Shown one piece after another: positions 8,852-18,327 of a stretch of DNA of 64,000 nt. Positions within the stretch are counted from its first letter, which is position 1; each line of letters opens with the position of its first letter. Source of the DNA: Cellvibrionales bacterium UBA4451 (GTDB lineage Bacteria; Pseudomonadota; Gammaproteobacteria; Pseudomonadales; Porticoccaceae); assembly GCA_002390285.1 (NCBI GenBank), contig DGPB01000004.1:52995-116994 (forward strand). The letters are read 5' to 3'. The translations under genes were made by a program, and so were the position numbers. The notes below the pieces were generated by a model that was not told the DNA's origin, did not search any database, and saw only the letters and a program-made list of their open reading frames with translations.

Positions 8852-10216
8852 TTAATACCGGTAGCTATCGCCTTTAAATGGCCCCTCCATGGGTACATTA
8901 ATGTACTCAGCTTGTTCAGGCTTGAGACGAGTAATGACACCGCTGAAGCCGTTGACCATATGAGCAGCAACCTCTTCATCGAGCTTTTTGGGCAGCACTT
9001 CAACGCGTAATAGTTCAGCTTTGGTTGCTGTATCTTGGTTGGCAAATTTCTGTTTGTACAGATGGATTTGAGCCAGCACCTGATTGGCGAATGAGCCGTC
9101 CATCACTCGGCTTGGATGGCCAGTGGCATTGCCCAGGTTGACCAGTCGACCCTCAGAGAGAAGCAGTAGGTGATCATTCGTCTCGCGGTTGCGGAATACC
9201 TTGTGTACCTGTGGCTTTATTTCTTCCCACTGCCAGGTTTTACGCATATAGTCAGTGTCGATTTCATTATCGAAGTGACCGATATTACTAACGACACAGC
9301 CCGATTTCAGCGCGGCCAAAATATCTGCATCGCAGACGTTGTAGTTACCAGTGCAGGTGACGACGAGATCAATTGTTGCCAGCAAGTCAGTGTTAACGCC
9401 CTTTGATGGATCGCCATCCCGATAGGTGGATACCACTTCAAAACCATCCATGCAGGCTTGCATGGCGCAGATAGGATCGACCTCAGTTACTTTTACAATC
9501 ATTCCTTCCTGGTTCAGGGATTGAGCCGAACCCTTGCCCACATCACCATAGCCAATCACCAAGGCTTTTTTACCCGCCAGCAGGTGGTCGGTGGCGCGCT
9601 TGATCGCATCGTTAAGGCTGTGACGGCATCCATACTTATTGTCATTCTTTGATTTGGTGACTGAGTCGTTCACGTTGATGGCGGGTACTTTCAGTTCACC
9701 CTTACTCAGCATGTCATACAGGCGGTGAACCCCAGTGGTCGTTTCCTCGGTGATGCCGTGAACATTGTCCAATACTTGTGGGTATTTCTCGTGCAGCAGG
9801 GCGGTCAAATCACCCCCATCATCAAGTACCATGTTGGCGGCCCAGGGTTGGCCGTCTTTCAAGACCTGTTGCTCCAGGCACCATTCGTATTCTTCCTCCG
9901 TTTCACCCTTCCAGGCAAACACGGGCGTGCCATTGGCTGCAATGGCCGCAGCTGCGTGGTCTTGAGTGGAAAAAATATTGCAAGATGTCCAGCGTACCTG
10001 GGCACCCAATGCTTCCAACGTTTCAATTAAAACGGCGGTTTGGATAGTCATGTGAATGCAGCCGAGAATGTTTGTTCCCGCCAGTGGTTGTTCAGTTCGG
10101 TATTGCTCGCGCAGGGCCATCAATGCGGGCATTTCAGTTTCGGCAATGGAAATTTCCTTGCGGCCCCATTCGGCGAGGCTGATATCGGCAACTTTATAGT
10201 CGTTAGCTGTGGTCAT
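8852..10216 (-). CDS. ahcY: S-adenosylhomocysteinase
   Basis: A 454-residue protein with the NAD-binding motif GYGDVGKGSAQSL in the middle and the conserved C-terminal YINVPMEGPFKGDSYRY, ending at the family-typical tyrosine. It hydrolyses S-adenosylhomocysteine to homocysteine and adenosine, removing a product inhibitor of methyltransferases. It lies 65 nt behind metK with no obvious terminator between, so both probably share a transcript. Confidence 0.97.
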   Translation of the reverse strand: MTTANDYKVADISLAEWGRKEISIAETEMPALMALREQYRTEQPLAGTNILGCIHMTIQTAVLIETLEALGAQVRWTSCNIFSTQDHAAAAIAANGTPVFAWKGETEEEYEWCLEQQVLKDGQPWAANMVLDDGGDLTALLHEKYPQVLDNVHGITEETTTGVHRLYDMLSKGELKVPAINVNDSVTKSKNDNKYGCRHSLNDAIKRATDHLLAGKKALVIGYGDVGKGSAQSLNQEGMIVKVTEVDPICAMQACMDGFEVVSTYRDGDPSKGVNTDLLATIDLVVTCTGNYNVCDADILAALKSGCVVSNIGHFDNEIDTDYMRKTWQWEEIKPQVHKVFRNRETNDHLLLLSEGRLVNLGNATGHPSRVMDGSFANQVLAQIHLYKQKFANQDTATKAELLRVEVLPKKLDEEVAAHMVNGFSGVITRLKPEQAEYINVPMEGPFKGDSYRY

Positions 10217-10281
10217 GTTTATTCCTTACAAATTAGTGTGTTGGGTTTTTATTGGCAGTTAAAACAGCTTGAAAAATAGAT

Positions 10282-11436
10282 TTATAAGGCTGCTTTGAGC
10301 ACCTCGGCTTTATCCGTTTTTTCCCAGGTGAAGTTCTCTTCTTCGCGGCCAAAATGCCCGTAGGCGGCTGTGGCTCGGTAAATAGGGCGCTTCAAGTCGA
10401 GCATGTCGATCAAGCCCTGGGGACGAAGATCAAAGTTTTCTCTGACCAAGGCGACAATCTCTTCATCGCTTAGCTTGCCGGTACCGAAGGTATTAATGCT
10501 GATGGAGGTGGGCTCAGCCACACCAATAGCGTAGGACACCTGTATCTCACAGCGATCGGCTAATCCGGCAGCAACAATATTTTTTGCCACATAACGGCCT
10601 GCATAGGCGGCGGAACGGTCTACCTTGGAGGGGTCCTTTCCAGAGAAGGCGCCACCACCGTGGTGCGCCATTCCGCCGTAGGTATCCACAATAATTTTAC
10701 GGCCGGTTAGCCCGCAGTCACCCATGGGACCCCCGATAATGAACTGGCCGGTGGGGTTGATATGGTATTGGGTATCGGCATGCAGCCACTCTTCCGGCAA
10801 AATCGGTTTAATAATCTCTTCACGTACCGCCTCCTGTAAATCAGTGAGGGAAATGTCGGGTGAATGCTGGGTAGACAGTACAACAGCATCCACAGCTACT
10901 GGCTTTCCATCGGCATAGCGCAGGGTCACTTGGCTTTTGGCATCCGGGCGGAGCCAAGGTAGCACGCCATGCTTACGCAGATGTGCCTGGCGTTCTACCA
11001 GTCGGTGCGCATAGTAGATAGGCGCGGGCATCAGCACTTTAGTTTCGTTGGTGGCATAACCAAACATTAATCCCTGATCCCCTGCGCCAAGTTCTTTTTC
11101 CTCTCCTTCGTCCACGCCCACAGCGATGTCGTTAGATTGTTTGCCAATGGCATTCAGTACCGCACAGGATGCACCGTCAAAACCTACATCAGAACTGGTG
11201 TAGCCGATGTCCGTAATCACACCGCGGACAATCTCTTCCAAATCCACATAGGTGTTTGTTCTCACTTCGCCAGCGATAATCGCCATGCCGGTTTTGACCA
11301 TGGTTTCCACGGCAACGCGTGAATGGGGGTCGTCTTTAAGAATGGCATCCAGTACTGCATCGGAAATTTGGTCAGCCATTTTATCGGGATGACCCTCTGA
11401 AACGGACTCAGAGGTAAATAGGCTATAGCTAGACAT
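10282..11436 (-). CDS. metK: S-adenosylmethionine synthetase
   Basis: A 384-residue enzyme, the length of E. coli MetK. It carries SEGHPDKMADQISDA at the N terminus, the GAGDQGLMFGYA loop and the GGGAFSGKDPSKVDR phosphate-binding loop. It makes SAM from methionine and ATP. It lies 73 nt behind sahR on the same strand. That gap contains short dyads (AATAGT-G-ACTATT at 11468-11480 and TATTG/CAATA at 11477-11491) that could mark an internal promoter or operator, though they do not match the upstream palindrome. Confidence 0.97.
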   Translation of the reverse strand: MSSYSLFTSESVSEGHPDKMADQISDAVLDAILKDDPHSRVAVETMVKTGMAIIAGEVRTNTYVDLEEIVRGVITDIGYTSSDVGFDGASCAVLNAIGKQSNDIAVGVDEGEEKELGAGDQGLMFGYATNETKVLMPAPIYYAHRLVERQAHLRKHGVLPWLRPDAKSQVTLRYADGKPVAVDAVVLSTQHSPDISLTDLQEAVREEIIKPILPEEWLHADTQYHINPTGQFIIGGPMGDCGLTGRKIIVDTYGGMAHHGGGAFSGKDPSKVDRSAAYAGRYVAKNIVAAGLADRCEIQVSYAIGVAEPTSISINTFGTGKLSDEEIVALVRENFDLRPQGLIDMLDLKRPIYRATAAYGHFGREEENFTWEKTDKAEVLKAAL

Positions 11437-11509
11437 GAATCGTTTTTCCTATAGTTGTTCGTTAAAAAATAGTGACTATTGAGTAACAATAAATTATTTT
11501 TTCGGCGCG

Positions 11510-12523
11510 CTAATACGCGCCAGTAAATGGTTTGAAAAACTGTCGTAACTGAATCTGAAAGCCATTTCGTTGAGCGAGGTATAGGCTTTCACCTTCTACC
11601 AACCCAGCCGTTGTGGCCCAGTTGCTTAAATCTTCTGGTTCAAACCCCATCCATAAATCACCGCAGGATTCTCGTGCCCAACTTTGATCGTGGTGACACA
11701 ATTCTGCCACCAGTAATACACCGTTAGGTCTTAGCAGTTGAGCTAAATCTTCAAAAATTTGAGCTGGGTCGGGTGTGTGGTGTAACACCATATTGAGAGT
11801 AATACAGTCCGCTACTAATCGCTGCTCTAGAGCCAGTGTGGTATCGCCATGAACAAATTGAATATTCGTAAGCTTCTGATCCAGAGCAATTTTTTTGGAT
11901 CTGTTCAGCATTTCATCTGAGGTGTCTAAAGCGATGACCTGTTCAAATCGTTGAGCGAGGTTGGGGAGAAAGCCGCCTTCGCCAGGGCCGACTTCAAGCA
12001 CTACATGTCTGGCGGGGGTGGCTGAGTCCAAAAACTCGGTGACCATTTCTCCATACTGAGCGTAGCTGGCAATCAAATCTTGATTGGCGTGAAACCGGTC
12101 GGTATTTTGTTCAAAAAACTCGCGCGAAGCAGTGGTTCGTTCTTGATGGGTTTGTTGAATGCGTTGCTGCAATGCTGGAGGCGGCGCTATAAGGTCAACT
12201 GTGGAAAATAAATGGCGGTGCAAATCCAACAGCGCAGGCTCAGCCGGTAGCGGGGCACGACGATAAAAAATGGTATTGCCTTCCCGTCGGGTAGCAACCA
12301 GTCCAGCTTTGGCCAGCACTTTTAGGTGGTGACTCATACCAGATTGCTTCACCTCAAACAGTTGGCTCAATTCCAGCACACCGTAGGCGTTATGCCTGAG
12401 CACACGAAGAATTGCCAGGCGCAAGGTGTCGCCAGAGGCCTTACAAAAGGCGGCTAGGGTGTCGATTTGAAGCGTGGTCTCATTTGTCTGAAGCGCTTCA
12501 AGCTGTCGAGCGGCAATGGTCAT
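11510..12523 (-). CDS. sahR: ArsR-family regulator fused to a methyltransferase domain, SahR type
   Basis: A 337-residue two-domain protein. Roughly residues 20-110 form an ArsR-type winged helix (DTLRLAILRVLRHN, VKQSGMSHHLKVLAKAGLV). Residues about 150-280 form a class I SAM-binding fold with LEVGPGEGGFL. SahR regulators of this architecture are known in Proteobacteria to control metK and ahcY in response to S-adenosylhomocysteine. The gene heads a minus-strand cluster metK-ahcY-metF and has a palindrome just upstream, consistent with that role and with autoregulation. ATG 12523 is preferred over GTG 12541; neither has a strong ribosome site. The function is inferred from architecture and neighbours. 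Confidence 0.82.
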   Translation of the reverse strand: MTIAARQLEALQTNETTLQIDTLAAFCKASGDTLRLAILRVLRHNAYGVLELSQLFEVKQSGMSHHLKVLAKAGLVATRREGNTIFYRRAPLPAEPALLDLHRHLFSTVDLIAPPPALQQRIQQTHQERTTASREFFEQNTDRFHANQDLIASYAQYGEMVTEFLDSATPARHVVLEVGPGEGGFLPNLAQRFEQVIALDTSDEMLNRSKKIALDQKLTNIQFVHGDTTLALEQRLVADCITLNMVLHHTPDPAQIFEDLAQLLRPNGVLLVAELCHHDQSWARESCGDLWMGFEPEDLSNWATTAGLVEGESLYLAQRNGFQIQLRQFFKPFTGAY

Positions 12524-12551
12524 GGGAGTGGACTTTATCACAACCGAAAAT

Positions 12552-12575
12552 CTATATCAAAATATATTGATATAG
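12552..12575. promoter_or_regulatory. Candidate SahR operator, 9-6-9 palindrome
   Basis: Perfect arms CTATATCAA and TTGATATAG flank the spacer AATATA. The site lies 28 bp in front of the sahR start, in the gap shared with the divergent tkt gene. The position and symmetry fit a winged-helix dimer. The assignment to SahR is inference. Confidence 0.6.
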
Positions 12576-12705
12576 GTTAAATATGTAGAGTTTTAAGGAG
12601 ATATAGGTCAAAAGATCGTTGCTGGCTGTTTACTGAGCTGCGCGAGTACGAGAAAATACCGCCCCTCTTTAATCCCCTATGTTTTACCAGCAGGAGCTCT
12701 TCTTG

Positions 12706-14700
12706 ATGCCGACCAGACGTGATCTCGCAAATGCGATACGTGCTCTTAGTATGGACGCTGTTCAACAAGCCAACAGCGGCCATCCCGGCGCCCCCATGGG
12801 TATGGCAGACATCGCCGAAGTACTGTGGAATGACTATTTGGTCCACAACCCCGCTGATCCCACTTGGGCTAACCGTGATCGCTTTGTTCTGTCAAACGGT
12901 CATGGCTCTATGTTGCTGTATTCTCTGTTGCATTTGAGTGGCTATGACTTGCCTATCGATGAGCTTAAAAACTTCCGTCAGCTGCACTCCAAAACGCCGG
13001 GTCACCCAGAATATGGTTATGCCCCTGGCGTAGAGACAACCACCGGCCCATTAGGGCAAGGTCTTAGTAATGCAGTGGGTATGGCGCTGGCTGAAAAAAT
13101 TCTTGCCGCTCAATTTAACCGTCCCGGCCATGATGTGGTAGATCACCATACGTATTGTTTCCTCGGCGATGGTTGTTTGATGGAAGGCATTTCTCATGAA
13201 GTGTCCTCTCTGGCAGGTACCCAAAAGTTGGGCAAGTTGATTGCGTTCTACGATGACAATGGCATCTCTATCGATGGCGAAGTTAAAGGTTGGTTCACGG
13301 ACGACACCCCAGCCCGTTTTGAGGCCTACGGTTGGCAGGTGATTCCGAATGTGGATGGCCATGACTCCGATGCTATTAAGGCGGCGATTGAAGTGGCCCG
13401 CCTAGACACGGATAAACCCACACTGATTTGCTGCAAAACTATTATTGGCTTTGGTTCACCCAGCAAGCAGGGCAAGGAGGATTGTCACGGTGCACCATTG
13501 GGTGCCGATGAAATCATTCTGGCTCGGGAGCAACTGGGTTGGAAACATGGTCCTTTTCATGTGCCCTCCGATATTTACGCCTGCTGGAATGGGATGGAGA
13601 AGGGTTCTTCTGCTCAGTCATCTTGGAACGAAAAATTAACTCGCTATCGGGCTGCATACCCTGAGCTAGCCTCTGAATTTGAGCGTCGCGTTGGCGGTGA
13701 ATTACCAGCAGGCTTCAGTGAAAAGGCCGATGCCTATATTCATGAATGCCAGCAGTCGATGGAAAAAGTGGCCTCTCGTAAAGCGTCTCAGAATTGCCTC
13801 AATGCCTTCGGCCCGTTGTTGCCAGAATTATTGGGTGGCTCTGCGGACTTGGCTGGTTCAAATTTGACGTTTTGGTCTGGCTCTAAGGGCGTCAGTGCTG
13901 ATGATGCCTCTGGCAACTATATTTTCTACGGCGTCCGTGAATTTGGTATGAGTGCCATGATGAATGGTATCACCCTGCACGGTGGGTTTATTACCTACGG
14001 CGCGACCTTCCTGATGTTCATGGAATACGCTCGCAATGCGGTACGTATGGCTGCATTGATGAAGCAGAAGACTATTTTTGTCTATACCCACGACTCCATT
14101 GGGTTGGGTGAAGATGGCCCTACTCACCAACCTGTAGAGCAACTGACTTCGCTTCGTGCCACGCCGAACCTGCATACCTGGCGTCCCTGCGATACAGTGG
14201 AATCTGCCGTGTGTTGGAAGCATGCGATTGAGCGCAAAGACGGCCCCAGTGCGCTGATTTTCAGTCGTCAGGGTTTGGCGCCTCAGCTGCGTAACAAGGA
14301 GCAACTGGCCAATGTAGTACGGGGTGGCTACATACTTCGTGACTGCAGCAGTGAGCCACAGGCAATCATTATAGCTACGGGTTCAGAAGTTGAGCTGGCA
14401 GTTGAAGCCGCAGGCCAACTGGGTGAACAGGGTATTAAGGTTCGCGTGGTATCCATGCCCTGTGCCGAAATTTTTGCCGCCCAAGAATCAACCTATCGCG
14501 ATGCGGTATTGCCCCCGAGCGTACGTACTCGAGTTGCTGTGGAAGCGGGCCATGCGGATTACTGGTATAAGTATGTAGGCTTAGATGGTCGGGTGGTGGG
14601 TATGACCACTTTTGGTGAGTCAGCTCCCGGCGATGAATTGATGAAGTTATTTGGTTTCACCGTGGAAAACGTCATCAGGGCTGTTACATCACAACTGTGA
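12706..14700 (+). CDS. tkt: Transketolase
   Basis: A 664-residue enzyme, one residue longer than E. coli TktA. ATG 12706 has AGGAG 9 nt upstream; the in-frame ATG 12679 is less likely. The thiamine-diphosphate motif GDGCLMEGISHE lies near residue 154, and the second catalytic domain contains EDGPTHQPVEQL. It exchanges two-carbon units among sugar phosphates in the pentose phosphate pathway. It starts a plus-strand run tkt-epd-pgk-fba linking pentose phosphates, PLP synthesis and glycolysis. Confidence 0.97.
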   Translation: MPTRRDLANAIRALSMDAVQQANSGHPGAPMGMADIAEVLWNDYLVHNPADPTWANRDRFVLSNGHGSMLLYSLLHLSGYDLPIDELKNFRQLHSKTPGHPEYGYAPGVETTTGPLGQGLSNAVGMALAEKILAAQFNRPGHDVVDHHTYCFLGDGCLMEGISHEVSSLAGTQKLGKLIAFYDDNGISIDGEVKGWFTDDTPARFEAYGWQVIPNVDGHDSDAIKAAIEVARLDTDKPTLICCKTIIGFGSPSKQGKEDCHGAPLGADEIILAREQLGWKHGPFHVPSDIYACWNGMEKGSSAQSSWNEKLTRYRAAYPELASEFERRVGGELPAGFSEKADAYIHECQQSMEKVASRKASQNCLNAFGPLLPELLGGSADLAGSNLTFWSGSKGVSADDASGNYIFYGVREFGMSAMMNGITLHGGFITYGATFLMFMEYARNAVRMAALMKQKTIFVYTHDSIGLGEDGPTHQPVEQLTSLRATPNLHTWRPCDTVESAVCWKHAIERKDGPSALIFSRQGLAPQLRNKEQLANVVRGGYILRDCSSEPQAIIIATGSEVELAVEAAGQLGEQGIKVRVVSMPCAEIFAAQESTYRDAVLPPSVRTRVAVEAGHADYWYKYVGLDGRVVGMTTFGESAPGDELMKLFGFTVENVIRAVTSQL

Positions 14701-14757
14701 TGGTTTGTGGCGTGATAGTTAGTGGAATGATGGTTTGTGGAATGGTAGTTAACAGAA
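14698..14757 (+). repeat. Two imperfect 30-bp tandem repeats after tkt
   Basis: Units 14698-14727 and 14728-14757 share the first 13 bases (TGATGGTTTGTGG) and match at about 24 of 30 positions; a third decayed start follows at 14758. The first unit includes the tkt stop codon. Shorter repeats of GATACGGG occur at about 14778 and 14793. Confidence 0.75.
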
Positions 14758-14833
14758 TGATTGTGACGGGAATGGCCGATACGGGCATCTCAGATACGGG
14801 AAGTGCAGTGGGTCGACGGTTGGGTCGACACCA

Positions 14834-15853
14834 TTGATTCGCGTAGCGATTAACGGCTATGGCCGAATCGGTCGTTCTGTGTTGCGCGCACTTTATGAAT
14901 CTGGTGGCTGTGAAAAAATTCAGGTGGTGGCGATTAACGAGCCAGCTGATTGTAAAACTATTGCTCACTTAACCAAATATGACTCCACCCACGGCCGATT
15001 TCCCGGTAGCGTAGAGATTACCGGTGATGTGTTGACCGTTAATGGTGATGCTATTTCAGTTTTTCACGGAGATGATATTCAACAGTTGCCCTGGGCTGAC
15101 CTGAATATCGATGTGGTACTGGAATGTAGTGGGACATTTGCCGATCGTGAAACAGCAGAACAACATTTGTCTGCTGGGGCCAAAAAAGTAGTGTTTTCAC
15201 AGCCGGCAGAATCTACGGTGGACGCCACTATTGTGCTTGGTGTTAACGAACATACACTAAGCGGCAAAGAAACTATCATCTCCAATGCCTCCTGCTCCAC
15301 CAACTGCGTGGTGCCTGTGATTAAAACCTTACACGAAGCATTTGGTGTGGAAGGCGGGGTGATTACCACCATTCACTCGGCAATGAATGATCAGCCTGTT
15401 ATCGATGCCTACCACCACACCGACCTGCGAAAAACCCGAGCAGCCATTCAGTCAATTATCCCCGTGGACACGGGTCTGGCTCGTGGTATTGATCGGATGC
15501 TACCAGAGTTGGCCGGGCGCTTTGAAGCTCAGGCCATGCGGGTACCCACTATTAATGTATCGGTTATCGATTTATCGGTATTACTGAAAACAGATGTGGA
15601 TGTCAGCATGGTAAACCGGATATTACAGCAGGCCGCTGATGGTCCGCTGGCGGGTATTCTGGGTTATACCGAAGAGCCACTCGCCTCCTGTGATTTTAAT
15701 CACGACCCTCGAAGCGGCATTGTCGACGCCAGCCAGACTCGTGTTAGCCAACGGCGGTTGGTAAAAGTACTGATCTGGTTTGATAACGAATGGGGATATG
15801 CCAATCGTATGGTTGAGCTGGTAACACACTGGCTAACGGAGACAGCAAGGTGA
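14834..15853 (+). CDS. epd: D-erythrose-4-phosphate dehydrogenase
   Basis: A 339-residue protein of the GAPDH family. It has the NAD-binding start IRVAINGYGRIGRSVLRAL, the catalytic cysteine in NASCSTNC, and FDNEWGYANRM at the C terminus. The VAINEPAD, TTIHSAMNDQPVIDAYHH and VDFNHDP-like SCDFNHDPRSG segments resemble E. coli Epd rather than GapA. Epd oxidises erythrose-4-phosphate to 4-phosphoerythronate for pyridoxal phosphate synthesis. The only in-frame start before the Rossmann motif is TTG 14834; the frame is open upstream back to a stop at 14750 without ATG or GTG. A weak start would fit low expression. It is 7 nt from pgk. Confidence 0.9.
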   Translation: MIRVAINGYGRIGRSVLRALYESGGCEKIQVVAINEPADCKTIAHLTKYDSTHGRFPGSVEITGDVLTVNGDAISVFHGDDIQQLPWADLNIDVVLECSGTFADRETAEQHLSAGAKKVVFSQPAESTVDATIVLGVNEHTLSGKETIISNASCSTNCVVPVIKTLHEAFGVEGGVITTIHSAMNDQPVIDAYHHTDLRKTRAAIQSIIPVDTGLARGIDRMLPELAGRFEAQAMRVPTINVSVIDLSVLLKTDVDVSMVNRILQQAADGPLAGILGYTEEPLASCDFNHDPRSGIVDASQTRVSQRRLVKVLIWFDNEWGYANRMVELVTHWLTETAR

Positions 15854-15860
15854 GAAAAGC

Positions 15861-17036
15861 GTGACCCTGAATGTAATTAAAATGACGAATTTGGAATTGG
15901 CGGGCAAGCGGGTGCTGATTCGTGAAGATTTTAATGTGCCAGTTAAGGATGGCATCGTCACCTCCGACGCGCGGATTCGAGCCGCATTGCCGACCATTAA
16001 GCACGCGGTCAATGCCGGCGCTAAAGTTATCCTGATGTCCCACCTAGGACGCCCCACTGAAGGGATGTTCGATTCACAATTTTCACTGCAGCCAGTGGCC
16101 AACCAACTGAGTGAGCTGCTGGGGTTCGAGGTAAAAATTATCAGCGACTGGTCAGCAGGTGTTGAGTTGCAGAATGGTGAGCTGGCGCTGCTGGAAAATG
16201 TGCGCTTTAACCCTGGTGAGAAAAAAAACGATGAAACCCTCGCCCAGGCATACGCGGCACTCTGTGACATTTTTGTTATGGACGCCTTCGGTACTGCCCA
16301 CCGTGCTCAGGCATCCACCCACGGTGTCGCCAAATTTGCACCGGTAGCCTGTGCAGGGCCACTGTTGGCGGGAGAGCTGGATGCACTGGAAAAAGCACTG
16401 GCCAATCCTGCGCGCCCATTGGTGGCGATTGTTGGTGGCTCCAAGGTGTCCACCAAGCTAACCGTTTTGGAAACACTCTCGGGTAAGGTAGATCAGTTGA
16501 TTGTCGGTGGTGGTATTGCCAATACGTTTTTGGCGGCTGCGGGGATGCCGGTGGGCAAGTCGCTTTGTGAGCATGATCTGATTCCCAACGCTAAAAGCCT
16601 GATGGCTAAAACCTATATTCCGCTACCTTCCGACGTCGTGGTGGGTAAAGCATTTTCTGAGTCTGCCGAAGCGATACTGAAACCGGCAGGCGAGGTGGCA
16701 GACGACGATATGATTTTTGATATAGGCCCAACTACAGCGGCACAACTAGCGGATATTCTTAAGGGCGCAGGCACGATTATCTGGAATGGCCCTGTGGGCG
16801 TATTTGAGTTTGATCAGTTTGGCGAGGGAACGCGAGTCATTGCAGAGGCTATCGCCGCTAGCGAGGGTTTTTCCATTGCTGGTGGAGGAGACACCTTGGC
16901 CGCAGTAGACAAATACGATATTGCGGATAAAATTTCCTATATATCTACTGGCGGAGGAGCCTTCCTAGAATATGTAGAAGGTAAGGTGCTACCTGCTGTA
17001 GCAGTACTTGAAGAAAGAGCCCGAGAAGCGAGTTAA
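15861..17036 (+). CDS. pgk: Phosphoglycerate kinase
   Basis: A 391-residue enzyme of normal length. GTG 15861 is chosen because GGTGAGAA lies just upstream and because the N terminus VIKMTNLELAGKRV then matches E. coli Pgk; ATG 15882 is the alternative. Signature motifs are LIREDFNVPVKDG, MSHLGRP and the nucleotide-loop region SIAGGGDTLAAVDKY. It transfers phosphate between 1,3-bisphosphoglycerate and ADP. It lies 7 nt after epd, the order seen in E. coli and Pseudomonas. Confidence 0.97.
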   Translation: MTLNVIKMTNLELAGKRVLIREDFNVPVKDGIVTSDARIRAALPTIKHAVNAGAKVILMSHLGRPTEGMFDSQFSLQPVANQLSELLGFEVKIISDWSAGVELQNGELALLENVRFNPGEKKNDETLAQAYAALCDIFVMDAFGTAHRAQASTHGVAKFAPVACAGPLLAGELDALEKALANPARPLVAIVGGSKVSTKLTVLETLSGKVDQLIVGGGIANTFLAAAGMPVGKSLCEHDLIPNAKSLMAKTYIPLPSDVVVGKAFSESAEAILKPAGEVADDDMIFDIGPTTAAQLADILKGAGTIIWNGPVGVFEFDQFGEGTRVIAEAIAASEGFSIAGGGDTLAAVDKYDIADKISYISTGGGAFLEYVEGKVLPAVAVLEERAREAS

Positions 17037-17148
17037 CACCTAGTTTCGGCTCGTTACAAACACAATAGAACTAGCGGCAATGCCGCAACCGTTCGGCAAC
17101 CATGATTCGCTGCCGGGCCTACCACCAACATTAGCAAGGAATAGACAC

Positions 17149-18201
17149 ATGGCACTTATCTCAATGCGTCAACTTTTGGATCACGCCGCAGAGAATAACT
17201 ACGGCGTCCCTGCATATAATGTCAATAATCTGGAGCAGATGCGCGCCATTATGGAAGCGGCTGATCAAACTAATTCCCCCGTTATTGTTCAGGCTTCAGC
17301 GGGTGCAAGAAAATATGCGGGCGCGCCATTTCTGCGTCACCTGATACTGGCGGCTATCGAAGAGTTTCCGCATATTCCCGTCTGTATGCATCAGGATCAC
17401 GGCACCAGTCCTGCCATCTGTCAGCGCTCTATCCAGCTGGGTTTCAGCTCAGTCATGATGGATGGATCTCTGGAAGAAAATGGAAAAACCCCTGCTTCCT
17501 ACGAATACAATGTGGACGTCACCAGGCGCACCGTTGACATGGCCCACGCCTGTGGTGTGTCTGTTGAAGGTGAGCTGGGTTGCCTGGGTTCTCTGGAAAC
17601 CGGTCAGGCCGGTGAAGAAGATGGCGTCGGTGCCGAGGGCACACTTTCTCACGATCAAATGTTGACGGACCCGGAAGAAGCCGCAGATTTTGTCGCGAAA
17701 ACCGGTGTGGATGCTCTGGCTATCGCCATTGGTACCTCACACGGGGCCTACAAGTTTTCACGTCCACCCACCGGGGATATTCTTGCCATTGATCGCATCA
17801 AGGCTATCCACGCCCGCATCCCTAACACCCATCTCGTCATGCACGGCTCTTCTTCGGTGCCTCAAGAATGGTTAGCCGTTATTAACGAATTCGGTGGTGA
17901 AATCCCCGAAACCTACGGTGTGCCGGTGGAAGAGATCGTAGAAGGCATTAAGCATGGTGTGCGCAAGGTGAATATCGATACTGATTTGCGTTTAGCTTCC
18001 ACCGGTGCCGTGCGAAGGTTTTTGGCAAATAATCCGGCTGAATTTGATCCACGCAAATACTTGGCGGCAACCACCGAAGCGATGAAAGATATTTGTGTGG
18101 CTCGCTATGAGGCTTTTGGTAGCGCAGGTAATGCCAGTAAAATTACGCCGATTAGTCTGGAGAAAATGTTCCAGAACTATGCCAGTGGTGAGTTGATGTA
18201 G
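17149..18201 (+). CDS. fba: Class II fructose-1,6-bisphosphate aldolase
   Basis: A 350-residue zinc-dependent aldolase of the Calvin-cycle-like type found in Pseudomonas. ATG 17149 has AAGGA 8 nt upstream; the frame is open from 17080, but that start has no site. Metal-binding motifs include VCMHQDHGTSP and VSVEGELGCLG. The C-terminal part has KVNIDTDLRLA. It splits fructose-1,6-bisphosphate in glycolysis or joins the triose phosphates in gluconeogenesis. The 112-bp gap after pgk contains a short GCGGCA/TGCCGC dyad at about 17074-17086. Confidence 0.97.
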   Translation: MALISMRQLLDHAAENNYGVPAYNVNNLEQMRAIMEAADQTNSPVIVQASAGARKYAGAPFLRHLILAAIEEFPHIPVCMHQDHGTSPAICQRSIQLGFSSVMMDGSLEENGKTPASYEYNVDVTRRTVDMAHACGVSVEGELGCLGSLETGQAGEEDGVGAEGTLSHDQMLTDPEEAADFVAKTGVDALAIAIGTSHGAYKFSRPPTGDILAIDRIKAIHARIPNTHLVMHGSSSVPQEWLAVINEFGGEIPETYGVPVEEIVEGIKHGVRKVNIDTDLRLASTGAVRRFLANNPAEFDPRKYLAATTEAMKDICVARYEAFGSAGNASKITPISLEKMFQNYASGELM

Positions 18202-18224
18202 TGAAAATATAATTTATGATGCTC

Positions 18225-18262
18225 GATTAAAAAGGCGGTTATTACTAACCGCCTTTTTAATC
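18225..18262. terminator. Bidirectional terminator after fba, 17-bp perfect stem
   Basis: The left arm GATTAAAAAGGCGGTTA and its exact reverse complement flank a TTAC loop. The arm ends give an A run on the left and a T run on the right, so it can stop transcription from fba and from the convergent lipoprotein gene. Confidence 0.95.
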
Positions 18263-18327
18263 ATAATTGTTTACTTTATAGAAAGGCTAAGTCTATTTCC
18301 TCAGAGCGCGGGGTTATAATCTCTTAT

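Noticed and set aside
9725..10030. Long plus-strand frames inside ahcY and metK
   Set aside because: Antisense shadows of well-supported genes, without ribosome sites or recognisable domains.
14684..14968. Minus-strand frame with repetitive Thr/Ile/Pro decapeptides
   Set aside because: It is produced by the 30-bp repeats and by antisense reading of tkt and epd ends; no start signal.
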